Assembly (NCBI RefSeq): GCF_004000905.1
Contig: NZ_BIMD01000037.1
Coordinates: 1 to 55,648 of the forward strand
DNA: 55,648 nt
Origin: Paenibacillus humicus NBRC 102415
GTDB taxonomy: Bacteria > Bacillota > Bacilli > Paenibacillales > Paenibacillaceae
Direction: 5' to 3'
Shown piece by piece: positions 1-8,803 of this stretch. Numbering within the stretch: position 1 is the first letter of the stretch; the number at the start of each line of letters is the position of its first letter. Position numbers and translations under genes: made by a program. Under the pieces are notes generated by a model. That model had not been told where the DNA came from. It saw nothing but the letters and a program-made list of their open reading frames with translations, and did no database searches.

Positions 1-951
1 CGCTGCGGCGAGAGCTTCGGCGGCGCGGGCGGAATTGTCCGCGCCGCCTTCGCCAAGCTCGGCTGCGGCTGCCTCCAGCGCCGCCGCAGCCTGCTGCACG
101 AGCAGCAAATTCTGCTTCACGGCGGGAGATACCGCCTGAAGCGCCTCGCTGCCGTGCTGCAGGAACGTCCCGGCTCCGTCCGCGAAGCGGGAGCCTTCCC
201 GGGTCAGCTTCTCGGCGAACGGGAGCGCTTTCTGCGCCTCCGCCGTGAGCTGGGCGGTCTTGCCCAGATCCTTCCGGGCGACGGCAGCGATCCGGTTCAC
301 CTCGGGCAGCTCCTTCTCCAGCCGGTACACGAGCTGCTCCGCATGCTCGATCGCCGGCCGTTCCCGTTCGAGCTCGGTGCCAAGCTCGTTGAACAGACGG
401 AAGATCGTGCCGTTCACCGTTTCGGAGAATTGCTCGGTGAAATTCTTGATGATCGTATTCGTTCCTGAAGAGGTGATCTTGGGAGCGATCGCATTGATTT
501 TTTCATTGACGGTATACGTAATCTCCGCCCGCAGCGGCTTGGGCGAGAGGATGCTGGCCATCCGCTCGGAGAAGTTCGGCGGAATGAGGATGCTGGCATA
601 ATAAGTGCCGTCCCGAACGCCGTCCAGCGCTTCCTTCCCGCCGACAAAATGCCAGCCGATCGAAGGATTGGCGCGCAGCGCCTTGACGATTTCGTCGCCG
701 GCCCGGAGCATGCCGCCCGATTCTCCACCCGCTGCGGCGCCAAGCGCCGGACTGAGCCGGTATCCGGCATCCTCGTTGACGACGGCGAACGGAATTTCGG
801 ACGTGCGTCCGTACGGGTCCCACGAGGCGAGAATATTGAACCAGGCGTACAAGGAGGGGAGCAGGGCGAGGCCTCCCAGGATGACGCAGGCGGTCCAGTT
901 CCGTCCGATCCGCCGCCAATCCTCTGCGGCAATGCTGACTATCGTTTTCAT
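1..951 (-). CDS. YhgE/Pip-family membrane protein, 3' end cut by window edge
   Basis: The reading frame is open from the start at 951 to the window edge (317 codons seen), so the protein is C-terminally incomplete. The N-terminus has a short cytoplasmic stretch (with EDWRRIGRNW), one hydrophobic helix (VILGGLALLPSLYAWFN) and then an extracytoplasmic region with the NEDAGY-type segment and the SGTNTIIKNF region. This is the layout of the YhgE/Pip (phage infection protein) family, whose C-terminal half normally carries five further membrane helices. Further on it is Ala/Glu/Leu-rich and probably helical. A good Shine-Dalgarno (GGGAGG) precedes the ATG. It lies 68 bases downstream of the histidine kinase on the same strand and may be co-transcribed. 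Family function is poorly defined: envelope protein, phage receptor in lactococci, ESX/type VII-associated in others. Confidence 0.85.
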   Translation of the reverse strand, partial: MKTIVSIAAEDWRRIGRNWTACVILGGLALLPSLYAWFNILASWDPYGRTSEIPFAVVNEDAGYRLSPALGAAAGGESGGMLRAGDEIVKALRANPSIGWHFVGGKEALDGVRDGTYYASILIPPNFSERMASILSPKPLRAEITYTVNEKINAIAPKITSSGTNTIIKNFTEQFSETVNGTIFRLFNELGTELERERPAIEHAEQLVYRLEKELPEVNRIAAVARKDLGKTAQLTAEAQKALPFAEKLTREGSRFADGAGTFLQHGSEALQAVSPAVKQNLLLVQQAAAALEAAAAELGEGGADNSARAAEALAAA

Positions 952-1019
952 GATTTCCGCCCTCCCAGATGCTGCGGCAGCAGCTTGTCTGTGCCTAGTA
1001 TCCCGGGAGAGCGGGAGGA

Positions 1020-3293
1020 TCATTCGGAGAGGACGGGCAGGCTGATGCGGACGACAGTTCCATGGCCGATACGGCTGCGGATGGCGAATGTGCCTTTATG
1101 ATTGCTGACGATGCGCTGGCTGACCATGAGCCCGAGCCCGTTGCCGCCTTCCTTGCTGGTGAAGAACGGCTCGCCCAGACGAAGCAGGTCTTCCTCGGAA
1201 ATTCCGCTTCCCTGGTCTTCGACCGTGACAACGGCATATCCGGCATCGTCCCGATGCAAGCCGATTTTCAGCACGCCGCCCGTCTCCGCCATGGACTCGA
1301 TGCCGTTTTTGATGACGTTGACGAACACCTGCTTCATCTGGTTCGGCTCGCATAGAATCGGGGGGAGGCCGCTATCCAGATTGAGCTCGATGGCGGCTCC
1401 GGACAGATTGGCTTCCGGCTCCAGGAGGAGCGCCATATCCTCCAGCATCGGCGCGATGCGCTGCTTGTGGTAATGATTGGCCTGGGGCTTGGACAGCACA
1501 AGAAACTCGCTCACGATGAAGTTGATCCGGTCCAGCTCCGAAAGCATGATCGACAGGAAGTACGGACTCAGCTCCTTGCCCTCCATCTGCATTTGCACGA
1601 AGCCGCGCAGCGTCGTCAGCGGATTGCGGATCTCGTGGGCGACACCGGCTGCCAGCTGTCCGACGACGGAGAGCTTCTCCGTCCGCCGCAGCAGCTCTTC
1701 GGTATGCTTGCGGTTCGTCACGTTCCGGGAAATGCAGGATACCGCGACGATCGTCCCGTCATGGTCTCGAATCGGCGAGGCCGTCGTGCTCACGTCGATG
1801 CGGGCTCCGAATTTGGTCTCGAGCGTGGTCTCCGCGTCGATATAGGCGACCCCATTCAGCACGCTTGCGATCATTCGGCGTATTTCCTCCTCGTTCACGG
1901 GTGGGAAAGAGGCAGGCGAACGATCATCCATGAGCTCCTGCTCCGACCATCCCAGCATCGTTTCGAAGGCGCGGTTCGCGCTCATGAGCCTCCCGTCGAG
2001 GCCGTACGTATGGATGGCGTCCTTCGTATGCCTGACGAGGGATTCCAGATGCTCCTTGGTGTGGCGGAGCTCCTCCGCCGACTCCTTGAGCCTGCTCGTA
2101 TATGCGCTCATATTGGAAGCCATGAGGTTGACGCTTTGAGCCAGCTCGCCGATCTCGTCGTTGCTGCTGAGGCGGATCGGCTTGTTGAAGTCTCCCTTGG
2201 CCACCGCGTTGACCCTTCGAATGACGAGCTTCAGCTTCCGCAAGGCGACGCCGGAGATCAGGTAGCTGGCCGAGATGGCGACGATCAGCAGCGTGATCGA
2301 TATGGCGAGCAGCAGGAAGAACTGCTTGTTCAGCGACTCTCCGTACAAGGAGGTATCCAGGGAAACGATGATGACGTAGCTGCGGATGGAGTCTACATTG
2401 AAGGGGATATAGCCCCGCAGCAGCTTTTTGCCGAGCAGCTCGGTTTTGTTGTACACCGGCCGGCCTGTCTGGCTGGCCTTTTCCATCAAGGCATAATCGT
2501 TCTCTCTGTCGACATAGCGGTATGACCCGAACTCCATGGCGTTGTCCGGAAATGCCTGCTGCAGCTCGGAAGGCTGGCCGCTGTCCGAACCGGGCACCAG
2601 ATCCGCATTGATGCCTGTAATTTCGACCAGACCCGGCGAGTCGAGAATCATATCGTCGATGCTGCTGTTGTCCTGGATCGGGGTCAGCTTGTCGACCATC
2701 GGCTGCACATTGTAGGAGATCCGCACGACGTAGTCGGCGGTTCCGTCGTAATAGAAGCTCAGCTTGGATTTGTAGCCTCTCTCGGAGTAGAAGAGCGAAT
2801 CGCACCAGTAGTTCTGGAGGCTCGTTCCCCGGTCGACATACGCGTATCTGCTGCCGATCAGGTCGCTGACGACCTTGCCGTTGAGGCTGTCGGAGCCGAT
2901 CGTCTTGCCCTCCAGATCGGAATCGGACGAGGCCTTGATTGCAATCTTGCCGCCGTATTCGCGCTGAACGAGCGAGAGGGAGCTCAGGTTGAGCTTGGCC
3001 GCGCTTTCCAGCAGGGTGGATGGGGCGACGTCGGCCAAGCGGGGTCCCAGCAGGCCGATGGCGGCAATGGATGCGACACGCATCCGCTCCGAGACGGCGG
3101 CATCGAGGTAATAAGCCGTCCGCAGCGTCGGCGTCATGGAGAAGCGGATCTGATCGGCGGCCGTACGGATTTGCTGCTCGACCGCTTTGTCCTGCTGCCC
3201 GGTCGAATACAGGGAGAAAACGAGCAGGTTCAATGCCAGAATCAGGACAACGACTGACGATATGAGAGCGGATAGCTTCAGTTTGATCGACAT
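1020..3293 (-). CDS. Membrane-bound PAS sensor histidine kinase (sporulation-kinase-like)
   Basis: 757 residues. TM1 is at about 8-29, a long extracytoplasmic sensor region at 30-324 and TM2 at 325-350, followed by HAMP (350-402), PAS (415-530), HisKA with the phospho-acceptor in AHEIRNPLT (His553), and HATPase_c with the N box (VNVIKNGIESM) and G boxes (DQGSGIS, GNGLGL). The sequence around His553 (VGQLAAGVAHEIRNPLTTL) is typical of the orphan Kin/phosphorelay kinases of spore formers. No response regulator is adjacent, which fits an orphan phosphorelay kinase. It sits between the TetR gene (71 bases upstream) and the YhgE/Pip gene on the same strand. The extracellular ligand cannot be read from the sequence. 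GAGGAG lies rather far (about 14 bases) from the ATG, so initiation may be weak. Confidence 0.9.
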   Translation of the reverse strand: MSIKLKLSALISSVVVLILALNLLVFSLYSTGQQDKAVEQQIRTAADQIRFSMTPTLRTAYYLDAAVSERMRVASIAAIGLLGPRLADVAPSTLLESAAKLNLSSLSLVQREYGGKIAIKASSDSDLEGKTIGSDSLNGKVVSDLIGSRYAYVDRGTSLQNYWCDSLFYSERGYKSKLSFYYDGTADYVVRISYNVQPMVDKLTPIQDNSSIDDMILDSPGLVEITGINADLVPGSDSGQPSELQQAFPDNAMEFGSYRYVDRENDYALMEKASQTGRPVYNKTELLGKKLLRGYIPFNVDSIRSYVIIVSLDTSLYGESLNKQFFLLLAISITLLIVAISASYLISGVALRKLKLVIRRVNAVAKGDFNKPIRLSSNDEIGELAQSVNLMASNMSAYTSRLKESAEELRHTKEHLESLVRHTKDAIHTYGLDGRLMSANRAFETMLGWSEQELMDDRSPASFPPVNEEEIRRMIASVLNGVAYIDAETTLETKFGARIDVSTTASPIRDHDGTIVAVSCISRNVTNRKHTEELLRRTEKLSVVGQLAAGVAHEIRNPLTTLRGFVQMQMEGKELSPYFLSIMLSELDRINFIVSEFLVLSKPQANHYHKQRIAPMLEDMALLLEPEANLSGAAIELNLDSGLPPILCEPNQMKQVFVNVIKNGIESMAETGGVLKIGLHRDDAGYAVVTVEDQGSGISEEDLLRLGEPFFTSKEGGNGLGLMVSQRIVSNHKGTFAIRSRIGHGTVVRISLPVLSE

Positions 3294-3364
3294 GTCCTGC
3301 TTTTTCTCTCCTCACATAGCCAAGATGACCTTCAGGATCGGGTGCCGGCAGACGATTTGGACCA

Positions 3365-4027
3365 TCACGCTTTCTCTTGCGTACGTTCGGAATCGATGCC
3401 GGACCAGAATAGATCCATCATCTGATCGGCCAGCTCGTCGATGGAGCCGTACATCCCTTGCGCCGCTTCCCGGTTGCCGATCATCAGCAGGGCGGTATAG
3501 AGATGAGCCATCAGGAGAGGGTTGCCCTTTTTTACTTCTCCGGCATCGACAGCTTTGCGGAAATGGACGGCAAGAAGCTGGTGGAGATGGTCCTCGGCTT
3601 CGCGGATCTCATTTTTCTGCTCCGCCGTCAGCCAGTGGGACGCTTCCCGCATCAGCGTTTCGAACTCGGCATGCTGGCTTCGGGCCAGCCGGACCTGGGC
3701 GATGCGGAGCAGCCTCTCCCGCAACGATCCGCCGCTTTCCAGCAGCCTTTCTGTTCCGGCCTTGGCCTTGCGCAGCATATCGGTGACGGAGGCGGTGAAC
3801 AGGACCGGCTTGCTCGTAAAATGATAGTATACCGACGCTTTGGTGACGCCGCACTGCTCGGCAATCTGGTTCAGCGATACGGCCTCGTAGCCCTGCTCCA
3901 TGAACAGGACGGATGCGGCCTGCAGCACGAGGTCCCGGACGGGAGTTCCGCGCTCTTCCGCCTTCGGCCGGCCCGGCGCGCGGCGCGTTCCTTCTTTATC
4001 GGAATCGGCATGGGAAAATTTTGACAA
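3365..4027 (-). CDS. TetR/AcrR-family transcriptional regulator
   Basis: 220 residues. The N-terminal helix-turn-helix is clear: LVLQAASVLFMEQGYEAVSL followed by the recognition region GVTKASVYYHFTSK at about residues 62-75. The remaining 140 residues form the helical ligand/dimer domain (TetR_C-type). A basic, low-complexity leader (APGRPKAEERG) precedes it, as in many AcrR-type regulators. The start is TTG, supported by AAAGGAG 8 bases upstream. It is divergent from the MMPL exporter, and the 200-base gap contains the exporter's promoter, so it most likely represses the exporter and itself. Ligand unknown. Confidence 0.9.
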   Translation of the reverse strand: MSKFSHADSDKEGTRRAPGRPKAEERGTPVRDLVLQAASVLFMEQGYEAVSLNQIAEQCGVTKASVYYHFTSKPVLFTASVTDMLRKAKAGTERLLESGGSLRERLLRIAQVRLARSQHAEFETLMREASHWLTAEQKNEIREAEDHLHQLLAVHFRKAVDAGEVKKGNPLLMAHLYTALLMIGNREAAQGMYGSIDELADQMMDLFWSGIDSERTQEKA

Positions 4028-4061
4028 AAGAAGCTCTCCTTTCTATGAAAATCGGTATCCG

Positions 4062-4090
4062 TTGAAAATTAACCCTACGGTATATATAAT
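4062..4090 (+). promoter_or_regulatory. Sigma-A promoter for the MMPL exporter
   Basis: TTGAAA at 4062-4067 and TATAAT at 4085-4090 are separated by exactly 17 bases, a near-consensus vegetative promoter pointing at the MMPL gene. The hexamer CGGTAT occurs just upstream (about 4053) and again in the spacer (about 4078), a direct repeat that could be part of a TetR-family operator. The operator reading is inference. Confidence 0.7.
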
Positions 4091-4225
4091 GAAAACAGGA
4101 TTTTCCTTTGGCTGTTATCTTGTTTGCCCGATCATGCATTTCGAGTCGGGCTAGCTTATTTTATCATGATTTCGTGCTCGGGGTCATACCGGGGGCGGAA
4201 TGCTAGAACCGAAAGGATGAGGCTT

Positions 4226-6478
4226 ATGAACCGATGGATGGAAGCTGTCGCCGGCAGGCGGAGCAAGTGGATGACGCTGGCGGCATGGATCGTGATGGCC
4301 GCCCTGCTCAGCCTGCTTCTTCCTGGCGTAAGGAGCGAGGTCGACGAGAACGCGCCCAACTTCGGCAAGCATGTCGCTTCCGTTCAGGCAGAGGAGGTGC
4401 TCAGCCGCGAATTCGCCTCGAACGACGGCACGCCGGCGCTGGTCGTATGGCACCGGGAAGGCGGACTCCGCGACGGAGATCTCGAGCTGATCCGGCAAGC
4501 GTCGGCGGATGTGGCGGCGCGGCCGGTCGCCCATCAGCAGGCGGCGGTGCCGCTCGACAAGCTGCCGGCGCCGGCCTTGAGGGCGCAGCTGTCGCAGGAT
4601 GGCAGTACGCTCGTCTGGGCCGTGACGTTCAAGCCGGAGGCCGGCACGCCGGAGCTCAAGGAAGGCACGCTGGAGCTGCGGGAGCGGATCAACGCGCTGG
4701 CCGGCGGCCAGGACGTGTTCGCGGCTGCGTCCGCAGCGGCGGATTCCTCGGTGCCGAGCGCCCGATTGACCGGGCCCGCAGGCATCGCGGTCGATGCCAC
4801 CGCCTTGTTCAGCAGCGCCGATGTCTCTCTGCTGATCGCCACGGTGCTGCTGGTGCTCGTTTTCCTGCTCGTCATCTACCGATCCCCCGTACTGGCTCTC
4901 ATCCCTCTGCTGGCTGTCGGCTTCGCCTACGGAGTGACGGGGCCGATCCTCGGGTATATGGCCTCGCAGGGCTGGATCGATGTCGACTCGCAAGCCGTCT
5001 CCATCATGACGGTGCTGCTGTTCGGCGCAGGGACGGACTACTGCCTGTTCCTGATCAGCCGCTACCGCCATCTGCTGACGGAGGAGGAGAGCAAGGCGGC
5101 CGCGCTGCGCAAGGCCGTATCCGACGCCGGCGGGGCAATCGCGATGAGCGGCCTGACGGTCGTCATCGCGCTGCTGACGCTGCTGCTTGCCCGCTTCGGC
5201 GGCGTTCACCGGTTCGCCGTGCCGTTCAGCCTGTCGATTCTCGTCATGGCGCTGGCCAGCCTGACGCTTGTTCCCGCTCTGCTCGCGATTCTCGGCCGCG
5301 GCTCCTTCTGGCCGTTCGTGCCGCGGACGCCGGCGATGGCGGCGGAGCGGGCAGCACGCCGGGGCAAGCCCGCGCCTTCTCCGCGCAGCAGCCGGCGCTC
5401 CGGACTCACCGGGCGTCTCGTCGTCCGGCATCCATGGAAAGTAGCCGGAATCTCCCTGCTGCTGCTCGGCTCCCTGGCTGCCGTCAGCTCTCAGGTGAAG
5501 TTCACGTACGACATTCTTTCCTCGTTCCCGTCCGATATGGAGTCCAGAGAAGGCTTCCGCCTCATCGGAGAACAGTTCTCCGAAGGGAAGCTGGCTCCCG
5601 TCACCATCATCGCGGACACGCAAGGACGAGGCGGCATGGACGGCTTCGCGAATGAGCTGAAGAGCCAGCCTTATGTAGCCTCCGTGTCCCAGCCGCAGCA
5701 GGGAGCCGTTGATCCCGACATCCGGGCTTGGACGGTGGAGCTGAGCCTCAACCCGTATTCCCTCGAAGCGATGGACCGCATTCCGGAGATGAGGAGATTG
5801 GCAGAGAGCGCTCTCGCCGGAACGGGAGCCGCCGATCCGGCAGGCCATGTCTGGATTGCCGGCCAGACGGCGGTCCAATACGACACCCGGGCGACGCAAG
5901 CCTCGGACACAAGGCTGATCATTCCGGTCGTCATCGGCCTCATCGCGCTGCTGCTGCTTGTCTACCTGCGCTCGGCAACCGCCATGCTGTATCTGATCGG
6001 AACCGTCATCCTCAGCTATTTCTCCGCTCTCGGGCTCGGCTGGCTCGTCCTCCAGGCGATCGGAATCGACGCGATACAAGGGGCCATTCCGCTCTATGCC
6101 TTCGTGTTCCTGGTGGCGCTGGGCGAGGACTACAACATTTTCATGGTGTCGGGCATCTGGAAAAAGAGGCGGCATATGCCGCTCCGCCAAGCCATATCCG
6201 AGGGCGTAAACGAGAGCGGGCCGGTCATTACATCCGCCGGACTCATTCTTGCCGGCACGTTCGCCGTGCTGGCCACGCTGCCGATCCAGGTGCTGCTTCA
6301 GTTCGGCTTGATTACGGCGCTGGGCGTCCTGCTCGATACGTTCATCGTGCGTCCGTTCCTCGTTCCCGCTCTTACCGCGCTGCTGGGCCGCTGGGCGTTC
6401 TGGCCTGCGGGCTTGCACCGGACCGCTGCGGAGCAGGTTCCGGATGCCGGAACGGCCGAAGCTGGGCGGCAGGGGTAG
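4226..6478 (+). CDS. MMPL-family RND-like membrane transporter
   Basis: About 750 residues with the duplicated MMPL layout: one N-terminal helix (TLAAWIVMAALLSLLLPG), a first extracytoplasmic domain, a five-to-six helix block with the conserved GAGTDYCLFLISRYRH motif, a basic cytoplasmic linker (residues about 360-385), a second N-terminal-type helix and extracytoplasmic domain, and a second helix block with ALGEDYNIFMVS. The GTDYxLF/GEDYNIF pairs mark proton-coupled MMPL proteins of the YdfJ/MmpL type. Likely role: export of a lipid or a lipophilic toxic compound, controlled by the divergent TetR regulator. The start at 4226 is chosen because AAAGGA lies 8 bases upstream; ATG 4217 is the alternative, and the frame is open further upstream. 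Confidence 0.88.
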   Translation: MNRWMEAVAGRRSKWMTLAAWIVMAALLSLLLPGVRSEVDENAPNFGKHVASVQAEEVLSREFASNDGTPALVVWHREGGLRDGDLELIRQASADVAARPVAHQQAAVPLDKLPAPALRAQLSQDGSTLVWAVTFKPEAGTPELKEGTLELRERINALAGGQDVFAAASAAADSSVPSARLTGPAGIAVDATALFSSADVSLLIATVLLVLVFLLVIYRSPVLALIPLLAVGFAYGVTGPILGYMASQGWIDVDSQAVSIMTVLLFGAGTDYCLFLISRYRHLLTEEESKAAALRKAVSDAGGAIAMSGLTVVIALLTLLLARFGGVHRFAVPFSLSILVMALASLTLVPALLAILGRGSFWPFVPRTPAMAAERAARRGKPAPSPRSSRRSGLTGRLVVRHPWKVAGISLLLLGSLAAVSSQVKFTYDILSSFPSDMESREGFRLIGEQFSEGKLAPVTIIADTQGRGGMDGFANELKSQPYVASVSQPQQGAVDPDIRAWTVELSLNPYSLEAMDRIPEMRRLAESALAGTGAADPAGHVWIAGQTAVQYDTRATQASDTRLIIPVVIGLIALLLLVYLRSATAMLYLIGTVILSYFSALGLGWLVLQAIGIDAIQGAIPLYAFVFLVALGEDYNIFMVSGIWKKRRHMPLRQAISEGVNESGPVITSAGLILAGTFAVLATLPIQVLLQFGLITALGVLLDTFIVRPFLVPALTALLGRWAFWPAGLHRTAAEQVPDAGTAEAGRQG

Positions 6479-6566
6479 TCGCAGCGAGGCTGGCGGGGTA
6501 GCCGCAGCGAGGCTGGCGGGGTAGCCGCAGCGAGGCTGCAGGGTTAGCCGCAGCGAGGCTTGTGGG
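6475..6566. repeat. Four tandem copies of a 23-base repeat overlapping the MMPL stop
   Basis: The unit begins GTAGCCGCAGCGAGGCTG and is repeated at 6475, 6498, 6521 and 6544 with a few substitutions. The first copy contains the TAG stop codon of the MMPL gene. A 23-base period shifts the frame each time, so this is not a coding repeat. Confidence 0.85.
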
Positions 6567-6762
6567 AGCCAAAACGAGACTAGGGCGGTGGGAGCCGGGC
6601 AGCCGGAGCGGCGAAGCGAAGCTAGAGACATGGAAGCCGGCCATGGCGGACATTGCCTTGAACAGAGGAATACCGCCGCGGGCCACCATGTGGCCTATGG
6701 CGCCGCTCTTTTTACCGGTTTTGTTCAGACAGGCCGCATACGCATGTCGCCGACAAAACAAC

Positions 6763-6826
6763 AAAAGACCTCTTGCCTGCAAGTATCGGACATAGGATCC
6801 GTTATTTGCCTGCAAAGAGGTCTTTT
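6763..6826. terminator. Hairpin, possible terminator downstream of the MMPL gene
   Basis: AAAAGACCTCTTGC (6763-6776) pairs with GCAAAGAGGTCTTTT (6812-6826) with one bulged base. The right arm ends in TTTT on the plus strand and the arm starts with AAAA, so it could act in either direction. The loop holds the first copy of the palindromic repeat described next. It lies 285 bases beyond the MMPL stop, so the terminator role is tentative. Confidence 0.4.
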
Positions 6827-6966
6827 GCTTATTTATCGGACATAGGATCCGCTATTTTGGCCATTTATCGCCTTACGGAGCGAATTTCGATCAAATAACG
6901 GATCTGATGTCCGATAAATCCGAGAATCAGCGATTTTCGAGGAAATAACGGATCTGATGTCCGATA
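6784..6966. repeat. Head-to-head array of four 24-base repeats (two direct, two inverted)
   Basis: Copies starting TATCGGACATAGGATCCG lie at 6784-6807 and 6834-6857. The inverted form AAATAACGGATCTGATGTCC... lies at 6893-6916 and 6943-6966. Within each orientation the spacing is exactly 50 bases, and flanking bases (GCGAxTTTCGA) are also conserved in the inverted pair, so the real unit is about 50 bases. Copy 1 and copy 3 (reverse complement) match at 22 of 24 positions. The two arms could fold into one large cruciform or RNA stem. The intergenic stretch 6479-7411 holds only this and the two neighbouring repeat sets; no gene is supported there. Confidence 0.8.
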
Positions 6967-7085
6967 GCAATGCTCGGCTGTTTTTTTTGTTCAGTCGGGG
7001 CATCTAAGCGCAGCCAGAGCTCGTGCGGCTAGGATTGGTATTGAAGGTCGGATTGTCAGCAAGAGCGAAAGACCAAATCGAAGGA

Positions 7086-7272
7086 GTTGGAAGTTCAATG
7101 AGCACCCAGGTGGCTTTCATCGAGCATCCAGGTAGTTGGACATTCTGCGAGCGCCTGGTTTGTTGGAGTTCTATGTTCACCCCGTTGGTTGAGCGTTCTA
7201 TGTGTACCCAGGTAGTTGGATGTTCTACGTTTACCCAGTTAGTTCGAAGTTCTACAAGTACCCAGTTGTTCT
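7086..7272 (+). repeat. Degenerate 27-base tandem repeat
   Basis: About seven diverged units resembling GTTGGATGTTCTACGTTTAC followed by CCAGTTA. The clearest are at roughly 7170-7265, ending in a partial unit TTCTATTTATAC. The 27-base period keeps a reading frame open (7023-7427, plus strand), giving imperfect nine-residue repeats such as SMCTQVVGC and STFTQLVRS. There is no convincing ribosome site and the Cys/Thr/Trp composition is odd, so this is annotated as a repeat, not a gene. Confidence 0.65.
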
Positions 7273-7411
7273 ATTTATACACCTGCGTCTCAGCTAGGAT
7301 TTTGTGGTTGGAATCAAGATTGGACTTGCAGTCAAAAAGGGAGGCAGAGGAGCGCGCGGCGCCCGAGCTCATGACTGACCTTGTCGGGCTTGCAGCCATC
7401 TCTGGCCGTCA

Positions 7412-8722
7412 TCAATCCATTTCATAGATGGAGCCGGACTTGCTGGCGAACAGCTCGGCGTACACCTTCTCCGCATAAGCGTCCGTCATGCCCGATATAT
7501 AATCGGCCACAAAGCGCGGCCAGCTCCATTTGCCCGAATGGCGTTCATAATTCTCGAGCCAATCGGGAGGAATGATCAAGCGGCCCATGGCGGGATCGAC
7601 AAAGCTTTCCCATAACCGCTGGACCATGATCTCGCTGCGCAGCTGCAGCCGCTGGACGCGGAAGTCCTTGACGAGCGTTACCCAGGCCAGCTTCTTCAGG
7701 ATCTCCATCGTGCGGAGCAGATCCAGATCCTGCGCGCCATCGCGGACGAAGGTGACGCGCTTCCAGCCCCCGTCGTCGATGATGCCGATGCGGCCTGCGA
7801 AGGTGCTTACCCATCTGGCCTTGATTTCCCTGCGCGTGCGCGAGGACTCGCGGCCGGTGGATTGGTAGATTTCTTCCCACTGAGCCAGGAAATCGTCCAG
7901 CACCCGGCGAACCATGACGGGGATGTCCACTTCATCCCAGCGAAAGCCCCGATTTCCTTCGTCATGGGCGATCTCCTGAACGAGATGCTCGTGGAGCCGG
8001 TCGTTTTCGAAGAAGGTCCGGTTCATGCCGATTTTGCCAGCGCGGATGCCGTCCTCGATGTCATGGGTGGAGTAGGCGATATCGTCGCACAAATCCATCA
8101 GCTGCGTCTCCAGCGTCGTCTCGCCTGTCGGCATGTCCCACTTGCGGCGCAGCTCGGAAATGATTTCCCATTCCGGTGCGTACACTCCCTTGAGGCGGCC
8201 GGGCTCATCGAGGCAGAAAGGGTATTTGTTGACGGCAAGCAGCACCGCGGCTGTCAGGTCGAGCCCGCTGCCGCTGCCGGCGCGCTTCTCCAGGAACATG
8301 AGAATGCGGAAGTTTTGGGCATTGCCTTCATATTTCATGCCGTACTGCTCCTGCAGCAGGCGATTGAGCACTTCTTCTCCCCGATGGCCGAAAGGGGGGT
8401 GCCCCAGATCGTGAGCCAAAGCCGCGCATTCCACCACGGCGGGACTGACGACGAGCCCGGGATGCTCTCCCTTTTCGACGAACGGATAATGCTTGGCCAG
8501 CCGGCGGGCTGCTTCGCGGGCAATCTGGGACACCTCCAGGGAATGGGTAAGGCGTGTCCGGTAGTAATCTCCGGAGCCGGCGCCGAATACCTGCGATTTC
8601 CCTTGCAGCCGTCGAAACGCCGGGGACTGGATAAGACGGGCGTAGTCGCGCTCGTATTCTTCTCTTTCTTCGCTGAAGGTGGCCGGGGCCGGTTCGTCCA
8701 GCCTCATATGCCTGATATCCAT
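7412..8722 (-). CDS. dgt: dGTPase-like HD-domain phosphohydrolase
   Basis: 436 residues. The N-terminal segment RDYARLIQSPAFRRLQGKSQVF and the metal-binding HD signature (RTRLTHSLEV with His60; AALAHDLGHPPFGHRGEE with His104-Asp105; CDDIAYSTHDIEDG later) match deoxyguanosinetriphosphate triphosphohydrolase-like proteins, which cleave dNTPs to nucleoside and tripolyphosphate. The long variant with the C-terminal helical part (KLAWVTLVKDFRVQRLQ... and PDWLENYE) is seen. The start at 8722 (MDIRHMRL) is chosen because AAGGGGGAA lies 7 bases upstream; the frame stays open far upstream only as a shadow of the next gene. It follows the dehydrogenase gene with its own putative promoter and leader hairpin. 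Confidence 0.92.
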   Translation of the reverse strand: MDIRHMRLDEPAPATFSEEREEYERDYARLIQSPAFRRLQGKSQVFGAGSGDYYRTRLTHSLEVSQIAREAARRLAKHYPFVEKGEHPGLVVSPAVVECAALAHDLGHPPFGHRGEEVLNRLLQEQYGMKYEGNAQNFRILMFLEKRAGSGSGLDLTAAVLLAVNKYPFCLDEPGRLKGVYAPEWEIISELRRKWDMPTGETTLETQLMDLCDDIAYSTHDIEDGIRAGKIGMNRTFFENDRLHEHLVQEIAHDEGNRGFRWDEVDIPVMVRRVLDDFLAQWEEIYQSTGRESSRTRREIKARWVSTFAGRIGIIDDGGWKRVTFVRDGAQDLDLLRTMEILKKLAWVTLVKDFRVQRLQLRSEIMVQRLWESFVDPAMGRLIIPPDWLENYERHSGKWSWPRFVADYISGMTDAYAEKVYAELFASKSGSIYEMD

Positions 8723-8751
8723 GTTTATGTTCCCCCTTGGCTGCCATGTCC

Positions 8752-8781
8752 AGCGGGATTCGGCAATTGCCGGATCCCGCT
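8752..8781 (-). promoter_or_regulatory. 30-base near-perfect palindrome in the dgt leader
   Basis: AGCGGGATTCGGCAA is followed directly by TTGCCGGATCCCGCT, an inverted repeat with one mismatched pair and no loop. It lies between the putative -10 (8804-8809) and the dgt start, so it would be transcribed as a hairpin or bound as a dyad operator. No T-tract follows in the minus direction, so it is not a simple terminator. Confidence 0.5.
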
Positions 8782-8803
8782 TGCTGATTGCGGTATTGCG
8801 AAA

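Noticed and set aside
4184-6631. Open frame of 815 codons on the minus strand opposite the MMPL gene
   Set aside because: Composition is Arg/Gln/His-rich shadow sequence without domains; the plus-strand MMPL protein explains the region.
6475-6966. CRISPR array
   Set aside because: Repeats are few, partly inverted, and spacers between them are themselves conserved; no cas gene nearby.
7023-7427. Plus-strand open frame with nine-residue imperfect repeats
   Set aside because: The periodicity comes from the 27-base DNA repeat; no ribosome site and an implausible composition. Kept only as a repeat.
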